Notes under the pieces: model-generated
The model's database searches: none
Told to the model about the DNA's origin: nothing
What the model saw: only the letters and a program-made list of their open reading frames with translations
Made by a program: the position numbers and the translations under genes
Shown here: positions 42,903 to 53,136 of the stretch, piece by piece
Layout: the number at the start of each line of letters is the position of its first letter
Numbering within the stretch: the stretch's first letter is position 1
From: Microbacterium sp. H1-D42
GTDB lineage: Bacteria > Actinomycetota > Actinomycetes > Actinomycetales > Microbacteriaceae
DNA length: 64,000 nt
Direction: 5' to 3'
NCBI RefSeq assembly: GCF_022637555.1
Contig: NZ_CP093342.1
Coordinates: 2,604,001-2,668,000 of the forward strand

Positions 42903-43682
42903 TCAGATGCCCTGCCAGGCCGGCTTGTTCGCGTAGCTGTACCGGTAGTAGTCGGCGAGCTTCAGTTCGCTCGCTGCGGCCTCGTCGAGCACCACCGTGA
43001 CGTGCGGGTGCAGCTGGATCGCCGAGGCCGGCAGCAGCGCACTCACCGGGCCCTCGACGGCGCCGGCGACCGCGCGGGCCTTGCCCTCGCCGAATGCGAG
43101 CAGCACGAGGTGGCGTGCACGCAGGATCGTGCCGAGCCCCTGGGTGACGCAGTGCCTCGGCACATCGTCGATGGAGTCGAAGAACCGGGCGTTGTCCTCG
43201 CGGGTGCGCTCGGTCAGGGTCTTCACTCGTGTGCTGGACGCGAACGACGAGCCGGGCTCGTTGAAGCCGATGTGTCCGTCCGTGCCGATGCCGAGGATCT
43301 GCAGGTCGACGCCGCCCGCAGCGGCGATGGCCTTCTCGTACTCCTCCCCGGCATGCTCGACGGTCGCGATGGCGCCATTGGGCACGCGGATCAGCGCGGG
43401 GTCGAGACCCAGCGGCTCGATGACCTCACGGGTGATGACGGAGCGGTAGCTCTCGGGGTGCGAGGGGTCGATGCCGACGTACTCGTCGAGGGCGAACCCG
43501 CGCAGGTGCGAGACGTCGTGGCCGGCCAGCCGCTCGCGCAGCGCCTCGTACACCGGAAGCGGTGTGGACCCGGTGGCAAGACCCAGCACGGGATCCGCAA
43601 CCGAGTCGATCAGCCGAACGATCTCGTCGGCGACCAGCGCACCTGCCGCTGCCTTGTTCTCGAGGATGACGACTTCAGCCAT
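42903..43682 (-). CDS. nagB: Glucosamine-6-phosphate deaminase
   Basis: A 259-residue NagB. It shows LGLATGSTPLPVYEAL, the catalytic GFALDEYVGI and HIGFNEPGSSF. It converts glucosamine-6-P to fructose-6-P and ammonia. The AAGGAG ribosome site lies within the end of the ROK gene, which it overlaps by 8 bp. With nagA and the hexosaminidase it completes GlcNAc use. Confidence 0.95.
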   Translation of the reverse strand: MAEVVILENKAAAGALVADEIVRLIDSVADPVLGLATGSTPLPVYEALRERLAGHDVSHLRGFALDEYVGIDPSHPESYRSVITREVIEPLGLDPALIRVPNGAIATVEHAGEEYEKAIAAAGGVDLQILGIGTDGHIGFNEPGSSFASSTRVKTLTERTREDNARFFDSIDDVPRHCVTQGLGTILRARHLVLLAFGEGKARAVAGAVEGPVSALLPASAIQLHPHVTVVLDEAAASELKLADYYRYSYANKPAWQGI

Positions 43683-44637
43683 GAACGATGATCTCCTTGT
43701 CGAGGGCGATGGTCTTCGCGGGGACTGACCCCAGCAAGGCGGCTCCGACAGCCGCCACCGGCGAATCCGCCGGAAGCATCTCTATCCTCTCATCGAGGCG
43801 CAGTGACCGCAGGAAGGATGACTGCGCGGCATCAGCGCGCAGCGCGGCGTGGATGCCCGGCTCGAGCCGGCCGGTGAGCGCCGTCAGCCCGCCGCCGATC
43901 ACGATCACCTCGACGTCGACCGACAGCACCAGCGCCCGAACGGCCGCCGCCGCTCCGCGGAACAGGTCATCACGCAGTGCGATCGCGACGTCGTCGCCGG
44001 CATCCGCGGCATCCAGGATGTCCTTCACCGGCAGCTCTCCCGCTCCGCCCCAGGCGCGGGCGAGCGCTCCGCCGCCGCAGAGCGTCTCGATGCATCCGCG
44101 CTGACCGCAGCCGCAGAGCCGGCCGTTGGGGTCGACCACGAAGTGGCCCACTTCACCGGCGGTTCCGCGGGCACCACGCCAGATCCGTCCGTCCACGATG
44201 ATGCCGGCCGCGACACCGGTGCCGAGGTTGAGGTAGGCGATCGGTGCGCCGTCGTCCCGCAGCGCCGCCGCACCGAGGGCGGCGGCCTTCACATCGTTCT
44301 CGACGAAGCACGGCACCCCCAGCATCCGCTGCACGTGCTCTGCGATGGCCAGCGACTCGACGCCGAGGTTCACGGCGTGCACCACGAGCCCCGCTTCCGC
44401 ATCGACCAGGCCGGGGATGCCGATCCCGATCGAGCGGAGGTCAGGGTCGGCGAGCTGCGCGCGCAGTTCGCCGGCGGCGTCGAGGATGCCGGTGAGCACG
44501 GCGTCACCGCCGCTGCCGGTGGCACGGCGCACATGCGCGAGGACCGTGCCGTCATCGGCGCGCGCGATGCCGGCGATCTTGGTTCCGCCGACGTCGAGCC
44601 CGATGCGCACGCCAGTCTGCCGGTTTGCCGAGATCAC
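43675..44637 (-). CDS. ROK-family sugar kinase, probable N-acetylglucosamine kinase
   Basis: A 320-residue ROK protein. ATP-binding segment GLDVGGTKIAG, the zinc motif CGCGQRGCIE and the preceding GHFVVDPNG are present. No N-terminal helix-turn-helix exists, so it is a kinase and not a NagC-type repressor. It heads the ROK-nagB operon, which suggests GlcNAc as substrate. The start is GTG 44637; a weak AAGG lies about 15 nt upstream. A palindromic operator candidate abuts the start. Confidence 0.87.
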   Translation of the reverse strand: MISANRQTGVRIGLDVGGTKIAGIARADDGTVLAHVRRATGSGGDAVLTGILDAAGELRAQLADPDLRSIGIGIPGLVDAEAGLVVHAVNLGVESLAIAEHVQRMLGVPCFVENDVKAAALGAAALRDDGAPIAYLNLGTGVAAGIIVDGRIWRGARGTAGEVGHFVVDPNGRLCGCGQRGCIETLCGGGALARAWGGAGELPVKDILDAADAGDDVAIALRDDLFRGAAAAVRALVLSVDVEVIVIGGGLTALTGRLEPGIHAALRADAAQSSFLRSLRLDERIEMLPADSPVAAVGAALLGSVPAKTIALDKEIIVHG

Positions 44638-44638
44638 A

Positions 44639-44659
44639 TTTGTTAGTACACCTTACGAA
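44639..44659. promoter_or_regulatory. ROK/NagC-like operator candidate before the kinase-nagB operon
   Basis: The imperfect palindrome has the form TTnGTnAG, five bases, CTnACnAA, with arms TTTGTTAG and CTTACGAA on the plus strand. It overlaps the start of the operon. Similar TTnGTnAG half-sites are known for ROK-family repressors. No ROK repressor gene is in the window, so the binder is unknown. Confidence 0.45.
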
Positions 44660-44812
44660 CCGGGTTCCACGCAACACGAGCGACGCACCAAGGACTCCCG
44701 GTTATCGAAACGTTACTCAGTGGCGCTACCCTCCGCCTACCCGATACCCTGTCGTGATCTCGCGTCGCTTACCATGAATGGATACGTCACGCTGTCCTTG
44801 GGGGGTGAGTCC

Positions 44813-46279
44813 GTGACCGATCTGATCTCCGGACCCGACACTGGCGCCACACAGGCGATTCCGACCACTGCGAGCACTGCTGTGCAGCCGCCGCATGATG
44901 GCGAGCCGGCCGTGCAATGGGGTCCGTCCGAACCCACGCCGAAGAAGCGTCGGATCGGACTGTGGGTGGGCCTCGGCGCGGGCGCGCTGCTACTGGCAGC
45001 GGCGGGCGCATCGACGATCCTGATCGCCCCTGGCACGACTGTGGCCGGCGCCTCGGTCGGGTGGATGACCCCCGGCATGGCAGCCGACGTCATCAGCGAC
45101 CGTGTCGCCACCACCGAAGTCGAACTGACCGGCGCCGGCGATGACGCACAGCTGCAGGGCGCTGACCTCGGCGCAAGCGTGGACGCGCAGGCACTCGCCG
45201 AACAGGCCTTCGCCGATCGGCCGATGTGGAACCTCGGCGCATGGATGGGCGAGCCCGTCACGGCGACGGTCGTGCTCGATGCTGACGCCGCAGATCGCGC
45301 GCTGCGCGCCACGGTGCCGACGAGCTTCGTCGACCCAACTGAGGCCACCGTCGTCTTCGATGAGGCCACGGCGAAATACGTGGCGACTCCGGCGGAGTCC
45401 GGCACCGGCATCTCGGTCGATGCGCTCACCACGGCGTTCAACACCGCCGTCAGCGACGGCGATGCGACCTTCACGTTCTCCGGTGACGCGACCGACGTCG
45501 CGCCGCAGATCACCGACGAGAAGGCCGCGGCGACTGTCGAGCAGCTGAACGGAATGCTGGCGACCATCGGCTTCTACGTGGGCAAGGAGCGCACCGTGCC
45601 GGTCGCACCAGCGGTCGCCGCGAGCTGGCTCACGGTCGAGGCCGTCGACGGCGAACTGCAGGTCTCTGCCGACTCGACCAAGATCCAGACCGTGGTGGAC
45701 TCGCTCGCCAAGGCCGTCGACCGTGCACCAGTTCCCGCGACGACCATCGTCGACTCGGGCGGCCAGGTGCTGCGCACTGAGGCCAAGGGCGTGACGGGCC
45801 GCGAACTCGGCGAGACCTCTGGCGTGGCATCCGACTTCGCCGCCGGACTCGAGAAGGGCGACGCGGTCTTCCCCCTCACCGTCTCGGAGACGCCGTTCGA
45901 GACCACCGCCGTCGCACGCAGCCTCACGGTCGACATCAGCGATCAGCGCACCTATCTCGTCGAGAACGGCAACGTCGTGCGGTCGTGGGCGGTGTCGACC
46001 GGCCTGCCTGGCACCGCCACCGACCTCGGCCACTTCCGCGTGCGCGCACACGTGCCCATGCAGGACATGAAGGGCACCAACGCCGACGGCTCGAAATACG
46101 TGACGAAGGACGTCCCCTGGGTGACCTACTTCAACGGCGACGAGGCCTTCCACGGCACGTACTGGCACACCAACTTCGGCAACCGGATGAGCCACGGCTG
46201 CGTCAACATGCCTATCGATGTCGCCAAGCAGGTGTTCGACCTCGCCCCCAGCGGCCTCGAGGTCTGGGTGCGCCAGTAA
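44813..46279 (+). CDS. L,D-transpeptidase (YkuD) with N-terminal membrane anchor
   Basis: A 488-residue protein. About 48 cytoplasmic residues precede one TM helix (IGLWVGLGAGALLLAAAG). Two extracellular PG-binding/VanW-like repeats follow at about residues 80-330. The catalytic YkuD domain is at the C-terminus, with SHGCVNM carrying the nucleophilic Cys and an upstream HGTYWH. It makes 3-3 cross-links in peptidoglycan. The GTG 44813 has GGGGG at spacing about 7; an ATG at 44774 would add 13 residues but lacks a ribosome site. Confidence 0.92.
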   Translation: MTDLISGPDTGATQAIPTTASTAVQPPHDGEPAVQWGPSEPTPKKRRIGLWVGLGAGALLLAAAGASTILIAPGTTVAGASVGWMTPGMAADVISDRVATTEVELTGAGDDAQLQGADLGASVDAQALAEQAFADRPMWNLGAWMGEPVTATVVLDADAADRALRATVPTSFVDPTEATVVFDEATAKYVATPAESGTGISVDALTTAFNTAVSDGDATFTFSGDATDVAPQITDEKAAATVEQLNGMLATIGFYVGKERTVPVAPAVAASWLTVEAVDGELQVSADSTKIQTVVDSLAKAVDRAPVPATTIVDSGGQVLRTEAKGVTGRELGETSGVASDFAAGLEKGDAVFPLTVSETPFETTAVARSLTVDISDQRTYLVENGNVVRSWAVSTGLPGTATDLGHFRVRAHVPMQDMKGTNADGSKYVTKDVPWVTYFNGDEAFHGTYWHTNFGNRMSHGCVNMPIDVAKQVFDLAPSGLEVWVRQ

Positions 46280-46307
46280 ACCCGCCCGCCACGACAGGAG
46301 GCGGGAA

Positions 46308-46348
46308 CGCGAAGAGGGCGGATGCTGTCAGCATCCGCCCTCTTCGCG
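46308..46348. terminator. Bidirectional terminator with 19-bp perfect arms
   Basis: Arms starting CGCGAAGAGGGCGGATGCT pair perfectly around the 3-nt loop GTC, between the convergent transpeptidase and isocitrate dehydrogenase genes. Confidence 0.85.
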
Positions 46349-46364
46349 TATTCGCAGCTCTGGA

Positions 46365-48584
<2,220 letters not shown>

Positions 48585-48609
48585 CGGATCTCCGTTCGCG
48601 AGGGCAATT

Positions 48610-48627
48610 TATCTCGATACCAAGATA
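48610..48627. promoter_or_regulatory. MarR-type operator-like palindrome before icd
   Basis: TATCTCGATACCAAGATA pairs TATCT with AGATA and matches its reverse complement at 14 of 18 positions. It lies 26-43 bp upstream of icd, where the core promoter should be. The AT-rich word stands out in GC-rich DNA. No MarR gene is nearby. Confidence 0.4.
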
Positions 48628-48750
48628 CCTGAGTGCGGCGCGGACCGTTTGCGGCCGTCTTCAGGCACTTCCCTGATGAGTGATACCGCGGTGTATTGCG
48701 CGCGATGTATTCTGCCGATCACATTTTCTCCACCACACACGACTAGGGGC

Positions 48751-48756
48751 TAGCCT
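48751..48756 (+). promoter_or_regulatory. -10 element of a probable leaderless promoter (GNAT gene)
   Basis: TAGCCT, then GGGGTC, then ATG 48763. The layout is identical to that at 40711 and 60311. Confidence 0.55.
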
Positions 48757-48762
48757 GGGGTC

Positions 48763-49221
48763 ATGTCGGAACTGCGCGTGGTCGAACTATCCGCGGCGAC
48801 GATCGTCGCCGTCAACAAGCTGTCACTCAAGCCTGGGCAGGAGCAGTTCCTCGCTCCGGTCTCCTACGGCATCGCCGCCACCGTGGTGAACCCTCAGACC
48901 TCCTGGCAGCGCGTGGTGCTCGACGGCGACCAGGTCGTCGGCTTCGTGAGCGCGAGCTTCGACCCTGAGGCTCTGGAAGAGAACTTCCGCAGCGTGCTCT
49001 GGCGCATCAACGTGGATGCGGACGATCAGGGCCGCGGCATCGGCCGCTTCGCCGTGCAAGCTCTGATCGACGAGGCCCGCGCACGCGGTGTCGATCACGT
49101 GAACGTGATCTATGAAGCCGGCGACGGCGGCCCCGAGGCGTTCTTCCGCCGAGTGGGCTTCGAACCCGTCGGCGAGACCGAGTACTCAGAGGTCATCGCG
49201 CAGATCCGCGTCACGGACTGA
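48763..49221 (+). CDS. GNAT-family N-acetyltransferase
   Basis: A 152-residue acetyltransferase. The acetyl-CoA loop is DADDQGRGIGRFAVQALIDEA (Q/RxxGxG/A form). The N-terminal layout (LKPGQEQFLAPVSYGIA, VGFVSASFDPE) resembles the spermidine/spermine acetyltransferases BltD and PaiA; the substrate is inferred only. No ribosome site is present; the ATG is 6 nt after a -10-like hexamer. Confidence 0.85.
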   Translation: MSELRVVELSAATIVAVNKLSLKPGQEQFLAPVSYGIAATVVNPQTSWQRVVLDGDQVVGFVSASFDPEALEENFRSVLWRINVDADDQGRGIGRFAVQALIDEARARGVDHVNVIYEAGDGGPEAFFRRVGFEPVGETEYSEVIAQIRVTD

Positions 49222-49224
49222 ACC

Positions 49225-49272
49225 GGCGGCGGGGTCTCGAATCCCCTCCCCCATCGAGATCCCGTCGCCGCC
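49225..49272 (+). terminator. Long GC-rich hairpin after the GNAT gene
   Basis: Left arm GGCGGCGGGGTCTCGA (49225-49240) pairs with a right arm ending CCCGTCGCCGCC (49254-49272), with a small bulge, starting 4 bp after the stop. Confidence 0.55.
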
Positions 49273-49289
49273 TGCCCGACTGACGAATC

Positions 49290-49354
49290 CAGGACGGTTC
49301 CACTTTCACAGGACGATCTGGCCGCCAGCATCCTGTGAAGTTGCAATCGTCCTG
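49290..49354. repeat. Palindromic repeat, copy 1, upstream of the DUF559 gene
   Basis: Arms of 26 nt (49290-49315, starting CAGGACGG, and 49329-49354, ending ATCGTCCTG) match at 21 of 26 positions around a 13-nt loop (ATCTGGCCGCCAG). Copy 2 at 50370 matches it at 51 of 65 positions by my count. GAATCC precedes both copies. Further fragments (CATCCTGCACAATCC, 49373-49387) continue towards the gene. Confidence 0.8.
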
Positions 49355-49462
49355 CGCAATTGCGGCGGCACTCATCCTGCACAATCCACGCGAACCGGAT
49401 TCTCTCCACAGATCGTGTGATTCGGACCTCGAGCACGCCCGGTGCTGCACGACGCTGACCGG

Positions 49463-50335
49463 ATGAGACTGACGACCTGGCTCGCAGAGCGCGACGGCAT
49501 CGGCCATCGCGATGACGCGTCGGATGCTGGATTCACACCTTCGCATGTGCGCGCGGCGATCCGGTCCGGCAGTGTTCGCCGCATTCGCGCGAAGTGGATC
49601 GCACTCGACTCGGCTGCCCCGGAGCTCGTCACTGCGGCATTCGCGGGTGGTGCGCTGACGTGCACGACCCTGGCGCGACGACGTGGGTGGTGGGTGCCGC
49701 CCAGTGTGACTGAGAAGTCCACGGGTGAGAAGCCGAGCACGGTCGAGAAGGTGCACCTGCACCTGCCCGTCCACGAGTCGCTGCGGGCGGATGACGTCAC
49801 CGCGCACTGGGCGAAGCCACTCGCGCCTCGGCATCCGCGCACGTTGGAGGCGTCGGTCGAGGATGCCTTATCCGATGCTGCGCAGTGCTTCGAAATCGAT
49901 CAGGCCGTCGCGATCTGGGAATCGGCGATCCGCACGAACTCGACGACCCTGGAGTCGCTACGCAGTGTTCGCTGGCGCTCCGCCGCGGCCCGGCGATGTC
50001 TGCTGCATGTGCGACCGGGAACGGACTCGTCGCTGGAGACCGTGTTCCACGTGCGGCTGAGCGCGTGGGGCGTGCGACTGCGCCTCCAGGTGCAGCTCGC
50101 AGGGCATCCGGTCGACTTTCTCATCGGCACCCACCTGGTCGTGCAGATAGACGGGTGGAGCTTTCATTCCTCCTCCGCCGACCGCACCCGCGACCTCGCC
50201 CACGACGCCGAGCTGAGGATGCGCGGGTACACCGTGCTGCGCTTCTCGTACTCGCAGGTGATGTTCAATTGGGAGCATGTCGAGCATGTGCTCGCGTCGG
50301 CGATCAGCCGCGGACTGCACCTCGCAGCGGCGTAA
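49463..50335 (+). CDS. DUF559 endonuclease-like protein with N-terminal AbiEi-like winged helix
   Basis: A 290-residue protein. Residues about 1-65 look like an AbiEi-type winged helix (MRLTTWLAERDGIGHRDDASDAG, HVRAAIRSGSVRRIRAKWIAL). The C-terminal 100 residues fit DUF559, a Vsr/PD-(D/E)XK-like fold: SLETVFHVRLSAWGV, GHPVDFLIG, LVVQIDGWSFHSS, HDAELRMRGYTVLRFSY. At the third acidic position (E-x-D in many relatives) this protein has Gln (VVQID). The ATG at 49463 begins with the conserved domain; GTG 49442 is the alternative. Related palindromes lie on both sides of the gene. No partner gene is adjacent. Confidence 0.83.
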   Translation: MRLTTWLAERDGIGHRDDASDAGFTPSHVRAAIRSGSVRRIRAKWIALDSAAPELVTAAFAGGALTCTTLARRRGWWVPPSVTEKSTGEKPSTVEKVHLHLPVHESLRADDVTAHWAKPLAPRHPRTLEASVEDALSDAAQCFEIDQAVAIWESAIRTNSTTLESLRSVRWRSAAARRCLLHVRPGTDSSLETVFHVRLSAWGVRLRLQVQLAGHPVDFLIGTHLVVQIDGWSFHSSSADRTRDLAHDAELRMRGYTVLRFSYSQVMFNWEHVEHVLASAISRGLHLAAA

Positions 50336-50369
50336 CGCCGCGTCGGACGACCCCTGCAGCTCAAGAATC

Positions 50370-50434
50370 CAGGACGATTGAAATTCCACAGGATGATCCG
50401 GCGTCCAGCATCCTATGGAATTGAATTCGTCCTG
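50370..50434. repeat. Palindromic repeat, copy 2, downstream of the DUF559 gene
   Basis: The layout is identical to copy 1: arms 50370-50395 and 50409-50434 (21 of 26 paired) and a 13-nt loop ATCCGGCGTCCAG. It is in the same orientation as copy 1, so the gene lies between direct repeats of a palindrome. Confidence 0.8.
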
Positions 50435-50457
50435 TGAAGCTGAGGGCCGCAACCGCG

Positions 50458-51246
50458 TCAGCGGTCGTCGCCCTTGCGACGCCCCCACGAACCCAGCACA
50501 TCCGAGGTGCGGTCCAGCACCTCTGTGGTGCGCTCCATCAGGTTGCGCGCCGCGTCGCGCAGCGCTTCCGGCACCTCAGCGGCCGTGCGCGCGTCGCCGC
50601 GCACGCGGCGCTCGGCGATGTCGAAGGCTCGCTCGAGCCGTTCGACGGCGTCGCGGTACTCGCCGTAGTCGGATGCTGTAATCCGCGCGCCCTCGTCGTT
50701 CGGACGCCGATCTCGGGCGACCTGCACGGTGGCGAGGAACTCCGCCGTCGTCGGGATGCGGGCATCGCTCATCTCGGGGAACGCCAGGGCCTTCACGGGA
50801 TCGGTCTCGTACTCCATCCACCGCGCCAGGATGGCGTCATGGCGGGCGCGCAGCTTCGCCAGGGGCGGCTCACCGCCGACCGTCAGCGCCGTGCGCTCGG
50901 CCGAAAGTCGCGCCCGCGCCGCCTTCACCCTGGCGTTGCCCGCCTTCGCCGCGAGCTGCGCCTCGCGCAGGGCGCGCCGCGCGGCCGCAACGGCACCCGT
51001 GTCCGTCCGTCCGGCCGCGCGCTCTGCACCGACCCGCGTCGCCTCTGCGCGGGCGATGCGGGCGTTGTCGGCGGCGATCCTCGATTCCTGCTGAGCGCGG
51101 CGCAGCTCGAGCCGCGCCGCGTCATAGCCGAGCCGCTTGCCACTCACTTGATGCCTCCGCTTCGCGACGAAGCCGACCGCCGCACCGCCGATGACGACAG
51201 GGGTGATCCACCACACTTCGGCTGCCATCGCCCAGAACGGATCCAC
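50458..51246 (-). CDS. Membrane-anchored coiled-coil protein, function unknown
   Basis: A 262-residue protein. One N-terminal TM helix (VWWITPVVIGGAAVGFVA) is followed by a long Ala/Arg/Glu-rich helical stretch (about residues 30-130), likely coiled coil. A C-terminal part includes HDAILARWMEYETDPVKALAFPEMSDARIPT. I do not recognise the family. GTG 51246 is 6 nt after TAGGTT; GAAGG overlaps that spacer, so both leaderless and SD-led starts are possible. It lies 81 bp after the ABC exporter operon on the same strand. Confidence 0.72.
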   Translation of the reverse strand: MDPFWAMAAEVWWITPVVIGGAAVGFVAKRRHQVSGKRLGYDAARLELRRAQQESRIAADNARIARAEATRVGAERAAGRTDTGAVAAARRALREAQLAAKAGNARVKAARARLSAERTALTVGGEPPLAKLRARHDAILARWMEYETDPVKALAFPEMSDARIPTTAEFLATVQVARDRRPNDEGARITASDYGEYRDAVERLERAFDIAERRVRGDARTAAEVPEALRDAARNLMERTTEVLDRTSDVLGSWGRRKGDDR

Positions 51247-51252
51247 ACCTTC

Positions 51253-51258
51253 AACCTA
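51253..51258 (-). promoter_or_regulatory. -10 element of a probable leaderless promoter (gene at 50458)
   Basis: On the minus strand TAGGTT is followed by GAAGGT and GTG 51246, with the 6-nt spacing shared by several genes here. Confidence 0.45.
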
Positions 51259-51327
51259 ACCACGCGCGGCGTCTGCTCGGAACAGAATCAGACCCCAATC
51301 GTCGCGATCAGACCCCGATCATCGTGA

Positions 51328-53136
51328 TCAGACCAGAGTCTCCTGCCACGCGGCGTGCAGCTGCGCGAACTTTCCGGCGCCGCCGATCAGTGCCTTCGGG
51401 GTGTCGTCCTCGATGATCCTGCCGTGTTCCATCACGAGCACACGGTCCGCGATCGCGACAGTGGACAGCCGGTGGGCGATGATGATCGCCGTGCGGTCGG
51501 CAAGCAGCGTCTGCAGGGCATCCTGGATCAACCGCTCCGACGGGATGTCCAGCGAGGCGGTCGCCTCGTCGAGGATCAGCACCGCTGGGTCGGCGAGGAA
51601 CGCCCGCGCGAACGAGATCAGCTGACGCTGCCCGGCCGACACGCGCCCACCGCGCTTGTTCACGTCGGTGTTGTACCCGTCGGGCAGCGACGAGATGAAC
51701 TCGTCGGCGCCCACGGCGCGCGCGGCTGCGCGGATCTCCTCGAGCGTCGCATCCGGCTTTCCGAGCGCGATGTTGTCGGCGACGGTCCCGCTGAACAGGT
51801 ACGCCTCCTGGGTCACCATGACGATCGCTCGCCGCAGATCCTTGGGGTGCAGCATCCGAAGATCGACGCCGTCGAGCGTGACCGAGCCGATCGTCGGGTC
51901 GTAGAAGCGCGAAATGAGCTTGGCGAGCGTCGATTTGCCAGCACCGGTGGTGCCCACGAGCGCGATCGTCTGACCGGACGGGATGTCGAGGGTGAACTCC
52001 GGCAGGATCGTCTTCTCGCCGTTGTACCCGAAGGTGACGTCGTCGAAGCGGATCGCGCCGCGCGACTCCCACAGGTCGACCGGCTTGTCGGGGTCCGGCA
52101 CCGTCGGCACTTCGTCGAGCACGCCCGAGACCTTCTCCAGCGCCGCCGTGGCGGACTGGTAGGAGTTCAGGAACATCGCGATCTCCTGCATGGGCGCGAA
52201 GAAGTTGCGGACGTACAGCACGGTCGCCAGCAGCACGCCGACGCCGAGCACGCCGTCGGCGACGCGGATGCCGCCCCACAGCACGACCAGCGCGATCGTC
52301 AGGGCGGAGACGGCCATCAGCCCTGGCTCGAACGTGCCGAACAGCACCATCGAGCGACGGTTCACGTCACGGTAGTCACCGGCGACCTTGCGGAATGTCT
52401 TGTCGTTGCGCGGCTCCTTGCGGAACGACTTCACGGCGCGGATGCCCGTCATCGTCTCCACGAACTGCACGATCACCTTGGCGCTGATCACCCGCGACTC
52501 GCGGTAGACGAGCTGCGACCGCTTGTAGAACCAGCGCATCAGGAGCGCAAGCGGGATTCCGGCGAGAGCCAGGATCACGCCGGACTGCCAGTCGTAGATC
52601 ACCAGCGCGATGAAGGTGAACAGGCCGAACAGCACGCCGGAGACGAGGTTGTTGAGTCCGCCGTCGAGCAGTTCGCGGATCGAATCGAGGTCGCTGGTCT
52701 GCCGCGAGATGATGCGGCCAGAGGTGTACGACTCGTGGAACTCGAGGCTCAGTCGCTGGGTGTGCAGGAAGATGCGCTTGCGCAGCTCGAGCAGCACGGC
52801 CTGGGTGATGCGCGCGGCCAGCACGACGTAGAACCCGATCAGCGCAGAGCCGACGATGCCGGCGAACAGGTACGCACCTGTCACCATGATCGCCGGCATC
52901 CAGTCGGCGTTCTCGAGCAGCTGCGGCAGGGCCCGGTCCAGGGCGACGCCGATCAGGATGGGGCCCGCCACCTGCAGGGCCGTCGAGACGACCAGCACGA
53001 GCGCGGCGATCACGATGCGCGCGCGCAGCGGCTGGATCAGCGATCCGAGCAGGCGCAGTGAGCGCTGCCGGATGGCGCGGCTCTCCTCTTTGGTGTAGTC
53101 GGAGCGGTCTTCGTTCTGAGTGCCGGTGATGCTCAT
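51328..53136 (-). CDS. Heterodimeric ABC exporter, subunit 2 (consensus Walker B)
   Basis: A 602-residue fused TMD-NBD half-transporter with six TM helices in residues about 30-330. The NBD has Walker [11 protein letters not shown], Walker [14 protein letters not shown] with the catalytic Glu, but a degenerate signature VSAGQRQ instead of LSGGQ. Its partner at 53133 has the complementary pattern. Such pairs (TM287/288, BmrCD, LmrCD type) export drugs or lipids. The start overlaps the partner stop (ATGA), so the two are coupled. Confidence 0.92.
   Translation of the reverse strand: MSITGTQNEDRSDYTKEESRAIRQRSLRLLGSLIQPLRARIVIAALVLVVSTALQVAGPILIGVALDRALPQLLENADWMPAIMVTGAYLFAGIVGSALIGFYVVLAARITQAVLLELRKRIFLHTQRLSLEFHESYTSGRIISRQTSDLDSIRELLDGGLNNLVSGVLFGLFTFIALVIYDWQSGVILALAGIPLALLMRWFYKRSQLVYRESRVISAKVIVQFVETMTGIRAVKSFRKEPRNDKTFRKVAGDYRDVNRRSMVLFGTFEPGLMAVSALTIALVVLWGGIRVADGVLGVGVLLATVLYVRNFFAPMQEIAMFLNSYQSATAALEKVSGVLDEVPTVPDPDKPVDLWESRGAIRFDDVTFGYNGEKTILPEFTLDIPSGQTIALVGTTGAGKSTLAKLISRFYDPTIGSVTLDGVDLRMLHPKDLRRAIVMVTQEAYLFSGTVADNIALGKPDATLEEIRAAARAVGADEFISSLPDGYNTDVNKRGGRVSAGQRQLISFARAFLADPAVLILDEATASLDIPSERLIQDALQTLLADRTAIIIAHRLSTVAIADRVLVMEHGRIIEDDTPKALIGGAGKFAQLHAAWQETLV

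Noticed and set aside
43675..44637. ROK gene as a NagC-type repressor
   Set aside because: At 320 residues it begins with the kinase ATP site and lacks a helix-turn-helix.
49463..50335. DUF559 gene as an antitoxin of an AbiE toxin-antitoxin pair
   Set aside because: Although the N-terminus looks AbiEi-like, no nucleotidyltransferase toxin gene is adjacent and the C-terminus is nuclease-like.
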